The notes below the pieces were generated by a model, which made no database searches, was not told the origin of the DNA, and saw nothing but the letters and a program-made list of their open reading frames with translations. From the NCBI GenBank assembly GCA_029204225.1, contig CM055113.1:32379571-32443570 (forward strand): DNA of 64,000 bases, in the 5' to 3' direction. The stretch is from Diphasiastrum complanatum (lineage: Eukaryota > Streptophyta > Lycopodiopsida > Lycopodiales > Lycopodiaceae). The stretch's first letter is position 1. The number at the start of each line of letters is the position of its first letter. Both the position numbers and the translations under genes were made by a program. This document shows positions 32,234 through 43,816 of the stretch, piece after piece.

Positions 32234-32985
32234 ACATTGGGCCAATCTGAATACAATAGCATCGATTTGCAAGATATAGAGCAGCTGCAATATATTCATC
32301 TACCAATAGGCAATTTGAGTTTTTCAAGCATTGGCTTTTAGTAAATCTTACCTTTATGTGCATCGATGACGAACCAAAGCTAAAATCCACTCTAATAAGT
32401 TGCTCTCTTCTTTCAATAAGGGTTATTGTACTAGATATACTATGTGCACACAATTGAGATCGACTATAACATATTTTTTGAAATTGGAAAGTTGCACTAG
32501 ATACAAAAATGCCAATACAAAAATGCTATCTTGTTTTTTTCCTTAGTTTTTCATTTGTAACATCGTATGATACTTTTACCATTTCACAATGCTAATAAAA
32601 AATTGTTATCATTTGGTCTGAATATGGTCACTTGAGCTTGTAATCACATTCAATTGATTTGAGAACAATAACATCTACTTGCAAGATTAAGAATGGGCCC
32701 ACAAAATCTCTAGACATTCAAAATACAGATCAAATATATCTCTGCCCGCAAAATCCCGCATCCAAAGATAATCGTTCTCGAATGTGAATGTATTGACACA
32801 TAGTGTGGTGCAAGATGAGAGTTTATAAAATTTTTAAAGTTTGTAACCAACACTCATTATGATGTGCTCACATTCTACAATCCAAGCGCATGTGCTCAAA
32901 TTTTCAAAATAGGTTGATGAGGTGAAACCATCTCAAATATTTGCGCTTTTTTGTTTTTTATAATGTTTGGACTTGAGTAGCTATC
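32232..32985. repeat. ~700-bp repeat, partly deleted unit beside MAQDQ copy 2
   Basis: Similar to 7,823-8,850 with about 300 bp missing near 32,270. Motifs GACGAACCAAAGCTAAAATC and GCAAGATTAAGAATGGGCCC are present. It is joined at about 32,985 to inverted segment S. Confidence 0.7.
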
Positions 32986-34400
32986 GTTAGTAGCTTGACA
33001 ACATGTATTCTCATGTCAATGCATAATTTTGTATGTTTCCATGATGATTTCAAGCACTATCTCTTGCAGACGTTTGTTGACTCCTCGTATTCAGCAGATG
33101 TTTTAGAGATTATGAAATGTGGGTATAAACTAATGTGCCTTTTATGTGACGAGAATGTATTAAGTCGATGTAGAGTTGATGTGACAAAAATCTGTCCAAT
33201 ACATATAGAATTCTGCATGTTCATACAATGATTCAAAGCACCATTTCAGCCGACAATGTACTTTTTTGGTAAGCTTTTAGGCTTTTGTGAGATTTTTCTA
33301 TAAGCTTTAGAAATTTAAGTGCGGCAATCTTACAAAAAGTGTTATGTCTATTGGTGGCTTTTGTTTTTGTCCTTAAGCATGTGTTCACGTATTCATGCAT
33401 AATTGTTTTCCACATGTTGATCCATAATTGGTGTTCTCATATGTATGTAGGAAGTAAGGTTTCAATATCCTTAACAAATTGCACATCTTTGGTTTTGGTA
33501 AGACCCAGTTTGTTGACTGTGCCGTTCCTTCACATGAAAATATAGTTCATCAATGAATGAACGAAAATGAATCAAATTAAATGCTTCTTGCATGAAATAT
33601 TTGTTGAAAGCACTTTGAATCTTGAATACAATTAGCTTTTAATTGCAATTTTTTGGGTTCGCATAAGTCTTTTGCAAAGCTTTGTTGATATTCTTAAAGA
33701 AATGTTTGCATGATTGTAATGGTTGACGTTTCTAGTTTTATAGGTTTTATTGCATGTGTTAGCAAATATTTCTAAAGATAATTTTGGAGATGTTTTGACC
33801 TATTGTCCATTTATAATTCTGATAGGTTTCTGAGGCATGTCACAAAATCAGCTAGGAAGTTAAGATTGCAATTGCACCATATAGTATGGGTACATTTGTG
33901 AAGCATATCAATGACCTCATTTATAAGGAAACAAGAGGCATGCTGAAGATCCTCTTCTAGAATGTTATCAATGATGCAATGTTGTGCACGGAGCATGCTG
34001 GCTGGAAGACTCTTACCTGCTATGGGTGTTGTCTATGGTTTAAAGAGACAAGGAAAAACCCTTTTTGGTTTTGGAGTCTAGCTTATAAGTTAAAATGGTG
34101 TTTTTTAATACCAGCTTTAGTTGATTATACTATCTTCGAGAACTCCATTAAGTAGGGCTTTAGTTTATGATATACTTTTCTTATGAGCTATTGAAGGATT
34201 CTGGCATGACTGCAAGCCTCACCTTGTTATGAATTTACAGATGTCGCCTTTTTTGAATGTATTTCATCATTGGCATGGCACCATCTCTTGAGATAATGAA
34301 AATGATGGACGATTAAAGTTTGGATGTCTTTGTTGGAGACCTCTAATGTACTTGCTACTGTGCAATTTGATGTTGTTATATCTCATTTTGATCCTTCACA
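32986..34400 (-). repeat. Segment S, inverted copy
   Basis: Reverse complement of about 17,800-19,190 and 40,330-41,690. With flanking 700-bp repeat sequence, 32,560-34,370 and 40,330-42,110 form inverted arms of about 1.8 kb. Confidence 0.85.
33832..34081 (+). pseudogene. Histone H4 pseudogene, copy 2
   Basis: The best preserved of three. The plus strand reads MGTFVKHINDLIYKETRG, MLKILF, a TAG in place of Glu, NVINDAMLCTEHAGWKTLT, then after one extra base VVYGLKRQGKTLFGFGV and TAG at 34,079-34,081. The Tyr codon lost in copies 1 and 3 is intact. Family alignment is to the H4 histone fold, alpha-2 to the C-terminus. The N-terminal tail is not recognisable. Confidence 0.85.
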
Positions 34401-35209
34401 TTCACATTCACATTCGAGAATGATTATCTTCGCATGTGGGATTATGCGGCCAGAGATATATCTAATTTGTATTTTGAATTTCTAGATTTTGTGGGCCCAT
34501 TCTTAATCTTGCAGGTCGATGTTATTGTTTTCAAATCAATTGAATGTGATTACAAACTCAAGTGACCATATTCAGACCAAATGATAACGATTTATAATTA
34601 GCATTGTGAAATGGTAAAAGTACCATACCATGTTACAAATGAAAAGATAAATTAAAAAAACAGAAGATAGCATGTATTGGCATTTTTGTATTTAATGCAA
34701 CGTTCCAATTTCAAAAAATATGTAATAGTGGATCTCAATTGTGTGCACATAGTATTTCTAGTACAATAAACTCTATTGAAAGAAGAGATCAAATTATTAG
34801 TGTGGATTTTAGCTTTGGTTCGTCATCAATGCTCATTTTAAAAGCCAATACTTGAAAAACTCAAATTGCCATTTGGTAGATGAATATATTGCAGATGCTC
34901 TAGTCCAAACATTTTAAAAAACAAAAAAATACAGATCTTTGCTTGCCAAGGATGGTTTTCCCTCATCGAACCCTATTTTTTCAAAATTTGAGCACACACA
35001 CTTTGGATTGCAAAATGTGTCTTGATTACCAATGATGAATCTATCTCAATTTTGAAAATTGTACAGGCTCTCATCTTCTCTGTCATGCACATTCAAGAAT
35101 GATGCTTTTTGCATTTGTGATTTTGCGGCCATGGAAAAGTCTAGAGATAATGTGGGACCATTTTTTATCTTGCATATCGATGCTATTGAATTCAAATAGC
35201 CCAATGTGA

Positions 35210-35211
<2 letters not shown>
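34401..35211 (-). repeat. ~700-bp repeat, inverted, beside MAQDQ copy 3
   Basis: Reverse complement of about 7,850-8,690. Carries the same markers (GGGCCCATTCTTAATCTTGC; TCAAATTGCCATTTGG). It forms the inner arm of the inverted MAQDQ 2/3 pair. Confidence 0.8.
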
Positions 35212-35302
<91 letters not shown>

Positions 35303-35726
35303 TTCACCATTTGGAATATGACTAGAGAGTGTGTGGCAGAGTGGGGGAGCATTTTAAGCTCTGCCAGTTACTTAATAAAGTTTAAAGTTTATTCTGGTTA
35401 GTGTGGCATCTAATTTTTTCCAAAAGTATATCTTCCTGAATAAAGTTTATGGCTTCTTCGTGAATCGTGTAGCATCTAATTTTTTCATTAAAGTTTATCC
35501 ATCATGCAACATCTTTCTCAAAAGTTTATTCTTCTTCACGTAGGAGCTACTTTCTTGCAGTTTATAGCCTGATCTCACTCACTCATTCACTCACTCGTCT
35601 TATCTCAGGAGTGACAACTCTCTCACTCACTTATTCAGTACTCGCTGGTCTCTAAGGAGTCGTCGGTACTGCTACTACTCTCGCTTGAAGCTCATCCCTC
35701 AAACCCATTCAACTTTAATTTCAAGC
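35212..35726 (+). promoter_or_regulatory. Putative promoter/5' UTR of MAQDQ copy 3 with long (CT)n
   Basis: The (CT)n/(GA)n tract is longest here, about 86 bp (35,212-35,297). AAAGTTTATTCTTC repeats (35,390-35,545), the TTTATAG motif (about 35,560) and the CACT-rich leader follow in the conserved order. Confidence 0.4.
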
Positions 35727-36086
35727 TTGGCGCAAGACCAAGTAAGCAAAAGGTACCTTTATCAGGGTCATGTCCATGGAGAGGCGGTGAGCGGCATCAA
35801 GCTCCTGGCTCTCAAAATACATGACGAGAGCAAAACTTTTGCAGGCTCTGCCATAGTTGACACTAGTTCTGCTGGACTGGAGACGATTACCGGCACATTG
35901 TACACCGACAACCTGCATGAGCTACACAATAACACGGTTAGCTTCAAGTTCAAGACGGAATACGATAAATTCGTTGTTAGCTTCTACGATAAGCATGAAA
36001 AGTGCCTGGGTGTTGTCGAAGCTAACCCTATCAAGAGCGTCACTGTGCCTGGTCAGGGGACTGGATGTTGGGTCTACGATTCATAG
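35727..36086 (+). CDS. MAQDQ gene copy 3: start codon lost, longer C-terminus
   Basis: The frame is open from TTG (35,727-35,729), where the other copies have ATG, to TAG at 36,084-36,086. It encodes LAQDQVSKRYLYQGHVHG onward and ends GCWVYDS, three residues past copies 1, 2 and 4, whose Tyr codon reads TAG or is altered. No ATG lies in frame within the frame. An in-frame open extension upstream begins at another TTG (35,685), so translation would need a non-AUG start or an upstream exon. The open body with a lost start suggests recent decay. The C-terminus probably shows the ancestral ending. Confidence 0.55.
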   Translation: MAQDQVSKRYLYQGHVHGEAVSGIKLLALKIHDESKTFAGSAIVDTSSAGLETITGTLYTDNLHELHNNTVSFKFKTEYDKFVVSFYDKHEKCLGVVEANPIKSVTVPGQGTGCWVYDS

Positions 36087-37085
36087 TTATCTGCATCTTA
36101 TTCTATGAAATCGGCATATGCTTCCTCATGTCATTTGTGCTATAAATGACGAAGAACCTTGTTATAATAGTGTAGTGAATGCCGTTGTTACGACTAGTGT
36201 GATGCTGTTGTGATCACTTTGTATACTTAATTGTAATGATGTTGCTGCTATATGATAATATGAAAAACATTATGGTTTTGTATTACGTGATTGTGATCGT
36301 GTTATCTGGCGTCGTCTGATCCGTAGATACCTGCCTTTCTTTTGGTTCAGTGTGTAACAATATTGGACATTATGGCATTATGCTCAATGGTTGTTGTTTG
36401 CCTTCATGCTCCCTTGTCGAGGACTGCTTCATCCAGCGCATGTTGAGATCTCTCCTGATTTCTTTTATGGACAAAGCGCACACAACTTGATCTGCATATC
36501 GCACCATCCGCACAAGTAAAAAATAGTGATGCAGAAATGAAACACACGCTGAACTGCATAACTCTTTCTCTGTGTCTTTCACTTCTGATAGACGCAATCT
36601 TGTACAGATCCTCCATAGGTACATGCAGGCTTGATTCTAACGCATTAAAAATACGTACATAACTTACACTAAGTTACCCGTGGTTTAACATACATAATCT
36701 ACTCACCTAAACTTTTCTCTGTCAATTTGGCTCGTAACTGCTGCGTGTAGTACTCAGTGACCACTCACCTGTCCAGTGTCATTACTTCCCACACTGAAGC
36801 TTTAATTTGTCTGCTTGTTGTATCAGACTAGCGCTCACAAACAGATTCAATCTATGCAGACAAGACAGTCTGTTGGTAGTCATCAAACATAAAGAAAACA
36901 GCCAAAGGATACAGACACGATATACAAGCTCTCTCAATCTCCCTCTGATCATTCCAAGAAGCACAGGAGATAGAGCTCCAAAGTCTGAGTTATTCCAACG
37001 TGTTGTCTTATACAACAAGATACTGCTTAAGAGAAAAAATTCAAGAAAGCTTAATATTGCTAATCCTATTTATCCACTACGCCAC
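36087..37085 (+). other. 3' flank of MAQDQ copy 3, no recognised gene
   Basis: Reverse complement of about 6,065-7,070, highly similar. No coding motif. It ends where a Gypsy-C fragment begins. Confidence 0.6.
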
Positions 37086-37109
37086 TTTACGGAAACCTAA
37101 AAAGGGTAA

Positions 37110-38075
37110 GAAGAAGAAGGCCGGAAGTATTCAAAGATCAGCCCTCCTGTTGTTTGGATTGATGAACTTAATCAAAGCTTTGAAGCTTTGAAGATGTTGG
37201 TGTCTACAGCCGCTATCTTACACATAGTGGACCCTAGCGGATCTTTCTTAGTGAAAACAGATGCTAGTGACTATGCGATAGGTGCAGTTCTTTACCAGGA
37301 TGGTAGACCTGTGGCTTTCGAGAGCAAGAAGTTGGACCTAACTCAAAGTAGATATTCTACTTATGAGAAGAAACTTTTTGCTGTTATCCATGCGTTAAAG
37401 ATCTGGAGACATTATTTGTATGGATCCAAATTCATGGTAATGAAAGATCATGAATCTGTTAAGTATATCCGTGATGCCTTGGACCTTAAAGTTCATAAGG
37501 CCCGCTGGTCAGAACTCATTCCAGAGTTCAAATTCAACATTAAGTACCGTCGAGGTACGTCAAATTGTGTTGCTGATGCTTTGAGCCGGATTGGAGAAGT
37601 TAATCTAAAAAGCAGCTGGTCTGTTGCATCCATTGGAAATTCCCAGCAAGAAATGGAAAAGTATTTCCATGGATTTTGTGGTCGAACTTCCCAAGTCAGG
37701 GAAGGGTCACGATGCTATTTGGGTAGTAGTTGACAGACTAACCAAAATGGCACAATTTATTCCAACAAAAACTACTGTCAAAGCTTCTGACCTTGCTCAA
37801 CTTTTCGTTGAAAAGTTGTTCAGGTTGTATGGTTTGCCGAACAATATTGTTAGTGATCGTGATTCCAAGATCACTGGCAAATTTTGGTAGGCGGTCTTTG
37901 AAAGACTGGAAACTACTTTAAGTCTATCGTCTACGGATCACCCAGAAACCGATGGCCAGACTGAACATGGCTCCCAATGGTTGAGTTCACATAAAATATT
38001 ATGAAGCATTCTGCCATTGATTTTAGTCCTTTTATGCTCTTGTACGGTTTTCGGTCTCGTTCCCCTATCTCCGTT
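37110..38075 (+). pseudogene. Gypsy-C RNase H and integrase fragments
   Basis: The plus strand reads FLVKTDASDYAIGAVLYQDG, STYEKKLFAVIHALKIWRHY and KDHESVKYI, an almost complete Ty3 RNase H with its Asp and Glu motifs. The spacer and H2C2 finger are missing: after ADALSRI the integrase core starts in another frame (LLHPLEIPSKKWKSISMDFV). The core shows Asp in MDFVVELP, Asp in VSDRDSKITGKFW, a TAG, then ETDGQTEHG. A KHSAIDFSPFMLLYGF motif follows after another deletion. At about 38,075 it is fused to a gag-type zinc knuckle of a different element. Confidence 0.85.
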
Positions 38076-38640
38076 GGACCTAACTGCAAGGGAAAAGGAC
38101 ATGTAACTGCAGAATGTCCTCAGTCACAACAACCGAGGTCTAAACCACGGTTTGTAAATTCACCTAGGGAAGATGAGCCTCGGCCATCTAAGTCTAGTCC
38201 TGATATGGTAGTCTAGAGAATAGAAGTAGAATCAGAGATACTAGAAGATCAAGACCAGGATTGGCCCGATTTGGAATCAGATGTAAATAAAGTTACGACT
38301 AGAAGTAGGAAAGATAATTTACCTCTTCGAGATAAGAAGAAAATTATGAAGGTAAAAAATGCAAATTTTGCGAAAAGCGCAAAAAATGCAACAAACAAGA
38401 TGCAAATTGCAGAAAAGCCCTTAGAAACTACTCTTAATAAGGATCTAGACTTTGATCGGTTGGATGAAAATTATTATCAAGTAGATATTAGTTCATAGGC
38501 TAAGAAAGTTAAGAAGGTGACATTTGCAAATCCAATCATAAACATTGAATTGCCTAGAGATCCATCATCGCTTAAAATCGCTCTTATGATATGGCAGAAG
38601 GTTTTGCTTCTAGAATTCCAAATATAACATTTAAACAATA
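38076..38640 (+). pseudogene. Gypsy-E gag C-terminus with zinc knuckle
   Basis: A knuckle-like NCKGKGHVTAECPQ begins the fragment (first Cys missing or upstream). A charged linker follows with VTTRSRKDNLPLRDKKK, LDFDRLDENYYQVDISS and KKVTFANPI, of the kind found between gag and protease in plant gypsy elements. In-frame stops are TAG at 38,214 and 38,496. Gag follows integrase here, so this is a different element joined at the break. The matching protease lies at 42.1-42.9 kb, beyond inserted repeat material. Confidence 0.6.
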
Positions 38641-39515
38641 ATCAGAAGATAACTAGTATTATAAAAAGGAGATTAAGTTTTACAAAAGAAGAAAAGAAAG
38701 AAAGCTAAGTTGCCACCAGTGGATGTAGGACTAGTGAATTATGGATTCTTCTCCTGATGAAGAAGAATATGATGAGTAATGAGGAGACTCTTCTTCATTC
38801 GAGGAATCAGATTCTATTCAGACTCAGTGGATGATTTTGATTCTTATGTTCATCATATCACTAATGACTGCTAGCCTAACAACTTACAGAAATCATTAAA
38901 ATCCCCTTGGAACAGGAGCTTTATCCTTTATTGATCAATTTAAACTTTATTGTCAAGGAAAAATGAGGAACTAAGGAATTTCTATTTGTTCGTACATAAA
39001 GAATGTATGACATTACCACATTTGCCTATTATCATATAAAAGCCAAAAAAAATTCTTCCAAGTCAATCTCTTCATGTCCACTTTTAAACTTTTTCTTTTG
39101 TCGTAGTTGTATCTTTCATGGCTCCAATAATGCTAGATGTCAATAATCCTCAAGTTTACATTCAATTGATTTGAAAACAATAACATCGACCTGCAAGATT
39201 AAGAATGGGCCCACAAAATCTCTAGAAATTCAAAATACAAATTAGATATATCTCTGGCCGCATAATCCCACATGCGAAGATAATCATTCTCGAATGTAAA
39301 TGTGTTGACAGATACCCAACTTGAGAACTAGCAACTAGAGAGCAAAAGAACTCTACAACAACTTGGGAGAATGAGGGAAAGGAAGAGAACATACCTCCTT
39401 TAGCCCCTCCCCAAAGCTCCTCTCCACCCTCATGCAAAAAGGATAGGTGGGACCCAAAAAAGGTCCCATTTGTCCCTTCTAGATCTTTCTAGTCATTTGG
39501 GGCCAACCACAGGTG
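38641..39515. other. Gag-linker remnant, 700-bp repeat piece, unknown
   Basis: 38,740-38,875 encodes an acidic Ser/Asp/Glu-rich stretch (SSSFEESDSIQTQ) probably still Gypsy-E. 39,150-39,305 is a piece of the 700-bp repeat. 39,306-39,515 is not recognised. Confidence 0.5.
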
Positions 39516-41700
39516 CCACATGGCTCATGGACCCCAAAGACCTATGAAATTCAATTCTGACCCTTTCTCCCCTCTCCAACTCCAATGTACCACAGTTCTC
39601 TCAACTCCTTTGGAGATCTGCAGGTATAGAGAGGAAGAAAGAAGAAAGTACGGCCTGAGAAGGACATGCCTCCAAGATTTACCTCAGAATAGATATTTCT
39701 AAGATTAACAATCTTAGTGTTAAAAGTTTTAACTTCTAAACATTGAGATTTGAAACTTGAATTTTATTTTATTTTTTAAGACTAAGCTGGCTTTGCAAGG
39801 AGAGAAGTGATAGGCTTGTTGGGAGGTGTGCCACTCCCCTCCCCTGTCAATTCACCAACAGATTGTACTTTTGAGAGGAGGGGAGGTATTATTACACTCC
39901 CCCCCACCCACACCCCAGTGATCGGGAAACCTCTTTGGAGTTATACTAAATTTTCCTATACACATGTTCATGTATCGGTTTTTTAAAATTAACATCAGTG
40001 GATGAAACATAGCCTCGTGAATCCTACAATAATTAAAAAATTGTCTAAAAAATCCTATTAAAACAAATTGTCTAAGGTTTAAAACTGTGAAAAATTTTAG
40101 CTTGCCGTCTAATTTCCTACACTAATTTGTAGTTGTCCTCCACCCAAAAATAAGACAAACAATAGAACCTTAGCATTAAATTTACAACTTACACTAGCAT
40201 GATCGATTCAACTACAATTATGTTATTGTAACCATGGCAACAAAATTTTGATGCAAAAGAAAAAGTTAAACAATGCCTTGAAAGGATCAAAATGAGATAT
40301 AACAACATCAAATTGCACAGTAGCGGTACATTAGAGGTCTCCAACAAAGACATCCAAACTTTAATCGTCCATCATTTTCATTATCTCAAGAGATGGTGCC
40401 ATGCCAATGATGAAATACATTCAAAAAAGGCGACATCTGTAAATTCATAACAAGGTGAGGCTTGCAGTCATGCCAGAATCCTTCAATAGCTCATAAGAAA
40501 AGTATATCATAAACTAAAGCCCTACTTAATGGAGTTCTCGAAGATAGTATAATCAACTAAAGCTGGTATTAAAAAACACCATTTTAACTTATAAGCTAGA
40601 CTCCAAAACCAGAAAGGATTTTTCCTTGTCTCTTTAAACCATAGACAACACCCATAGCAGGTAAGAGTCTTCCAGCCAGCATGCTCCGTGCACAACATTC
40701 CACCATTGATAACATTCTAGAAGAGGATCTTCAGCATGCCTCTTGTTTCCTTATAAATGAGGTCATTGATATGCTTCACAAATGTACCCATACTATATGG
40801 TGCAATTGCAATCTTAACTTCCTAGCTGATTTTGTGACATGCCTCAAAAACCTATCAAAATTATGAATGGACAATAGGTCAAAACATCTTCAAAATTATC
40901 TTTAGAAATATTTGCTATTATAACACATGCAATAAAACCTATAAAACTAGAAACGTCAACCATTACAATCATGCAAACATTTCTTTAAGAATATCAACAA
41001 AGCTTTGCAAAAGACTTATGCGAACACAAAAAATTGCAATTAAAAGCTAATTGTATTCAAGATTCAAAGTGCTTTCAACAAATATTTCATGCAAGAAGCA
41101 TTTAATTTGATTCATTTTTGTTCATTCATTGATGAACTATATTTTCATGTGAAGGATCGACACAGTCAACAAACTGGGTCTTACCAAAACCAAAGATGTG
41201 CAATTTATTAAGGATATCGAAACCTTACTTCCTACATACATATGAGAACACCAATTATGGATCAACATGTGGAAAACAATTACGCATGAATACGTGAACA
41301 CATGCTTAAGGACAAAAACAAAAGCCACCAATAGACATAACACTTTTTGTAAGATTGCCGCACTTAAATTTCTAAAGCTTATAGAAAAATCTCACAAAAG
41401 CCTAAAAACTTACCAAAAAAGTACATTGTCGGCTGAAATGGTGCTTTGAATCATTGTATGAACATGCAAAATTCTATATGTATTGGACAGATTTTTGTCA
41501 CATCAACTCTACATCGACTTAATACATTCTCGTCACATAAAAGGCACATTAGTTTATACCCACATTTCATAATCTCTAAAACATCTGCTCAATACGAGGA
41601 GTCAACAAACGTCTACAAGAGATAGTGCTTGAAATCATCATGGAAACATACAAAATTATGCATTGACATGAGAATACATGTTGTCAAGCTACTAACGATA
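39516..41700 (+). repeat. Segment S, copy 3
   Basis: Colinear with 17,003-19,190. It is joined on the right, near 41,690, to an inverted piece of 700-bp repeat, exactly mirroring the junction at 32,985. Confidence 0.85.
40596..40843 (-). pseudogene. Histone H4 pseudogene, copy 3
   Basis: Same as copy 1: KETRGMLKILF with TAG after it, TEHAGWKTLT, one-base shift, then the VVYGLKRQGK ending with stop at 40,596-40,598. Here the Tyr codon before KETRG reads as in copy 2 (TAT). Confidence 0.8.
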
Positions 41701-42111
41701 GCTACTCAAGTCCAAACATTATAAAAAACAAAAAAGCGCAAATATTTGAGATGGTTTCACCTCATCAACCTATTTTGAAAATTTGAGCACATGCGCTTGG
41801 ATTGTAGAATGTGAGCACATCATAATGAGTGTTGGTTACAAATTTTGAAATTTTTATAGACTCTCATCTTGCACCACACTATGTGTCAATACATTCACAT
41901 TCGAGAACGATTATCTTTGGATGCGGGATTTTGCGGGCAGAGATATATTTGATCTGTATTTTGAATGTCTAGAGATTTTGTGGGCCCACTCTTAATCTTG
42001 CAAGTAGATGTTATTGTTCTCAAATCAATTGAATGTGATTACAAACTCAAGTGACCATATTCAGACCAAATGATAACAATTTTTTATTAGCATTGTGAAA
42101 TGGTAAAAGTA
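41701..42111 (-). repeat. ~700-bp repeat piece, inverted
   Basis: Reverse complement of about 32,600-32,990, ending at AATGGTAAAAGTA where a protease fragment begins. Confidence 0.75.
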
Positions 42112-42880
42112 GGGAGTCATCCTATAAAATGTTATTGGGAAGACCTTGGCTATACCAAGCTGATGTAATAACCCATTGGAAGAAGAAGGACACCATAAGG
42201 GAAGAGTCATAAAAGGATCATTGTATCCTAGGAAAAAGATAAATATGAAGGCGAAACCCCGACATCATCCTCAAGTTACACTTTGGAGGACAAAGAAGTC
42301 CATTCCACGAGGACTGAGGAAGGGGATGACCAGAGGAAAGTATCAACACCTGCATATAGTATTAGAGTTGAGTACATAGATAGAGGGGACTGTGGACTTC
42401 CCAAAATTAGTGCAACTATAGGCGGTTTTGTTATACAAAATATATTAATAGATTCAGGATCAAGTAGAAACTTGATGACTGAAAAAATGGCTAAAGAGTT
42501 AGGATTAGAAGATCAAATTTAGCCCACTGTTCATCCTAAATACATTTAGCTGATGCATCTCGCTGCACTCAGGTGGGAGAGTTGAGGAGTATCAATGTAA
42601 ACATAGAGACAAAGACTTTCATTATGAGTTTCTTTGTCATTAACCCAGCATATATGCCAGCGTAATCGATACGGTTTGGTAGGCCATGGTTATACCAGGC
42701 TAATGCTATCATAAACTAGCCTTACCAAGCAAATATTTTTTCCAGGGATTCTGATGGTGAGCCCATTAGGAGGTCATCTTATAAGGGGGGATGAGGAAGT
42801 AGGGCTGCCTATAGATTCCCAAGTAAATTTTATAGAGTGCTATGAGATAGGTGAAGAGGATGAAAGAGAACCTCTAAATT
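42112..42880 (+). pseudogene. Gypsy-E aspartic protease fragments
   Basis: The region starts with MLLGRPWLYQADVITHW, a protease C-terminal block. After broken frames a second, nearly whole protease follows: GDCGLPKISATIGGFV, then ILIDSGSSRNLMTEKMAKEL with the catalytic DSG, then LADASRCTQVGELRSIN and RFGRPWLYQANAIINW. So the C-terminal block appears twice, before and after the active-site block, which means tandem or recombined copies. Stops are mostly TAG, with one TAA. The tail (RGDEEVGLPIDSQVNFIE) runs into a (GA)n microsatellite. Confidence 0.75.
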
Positions 42881-43816
<936 letters not shown>

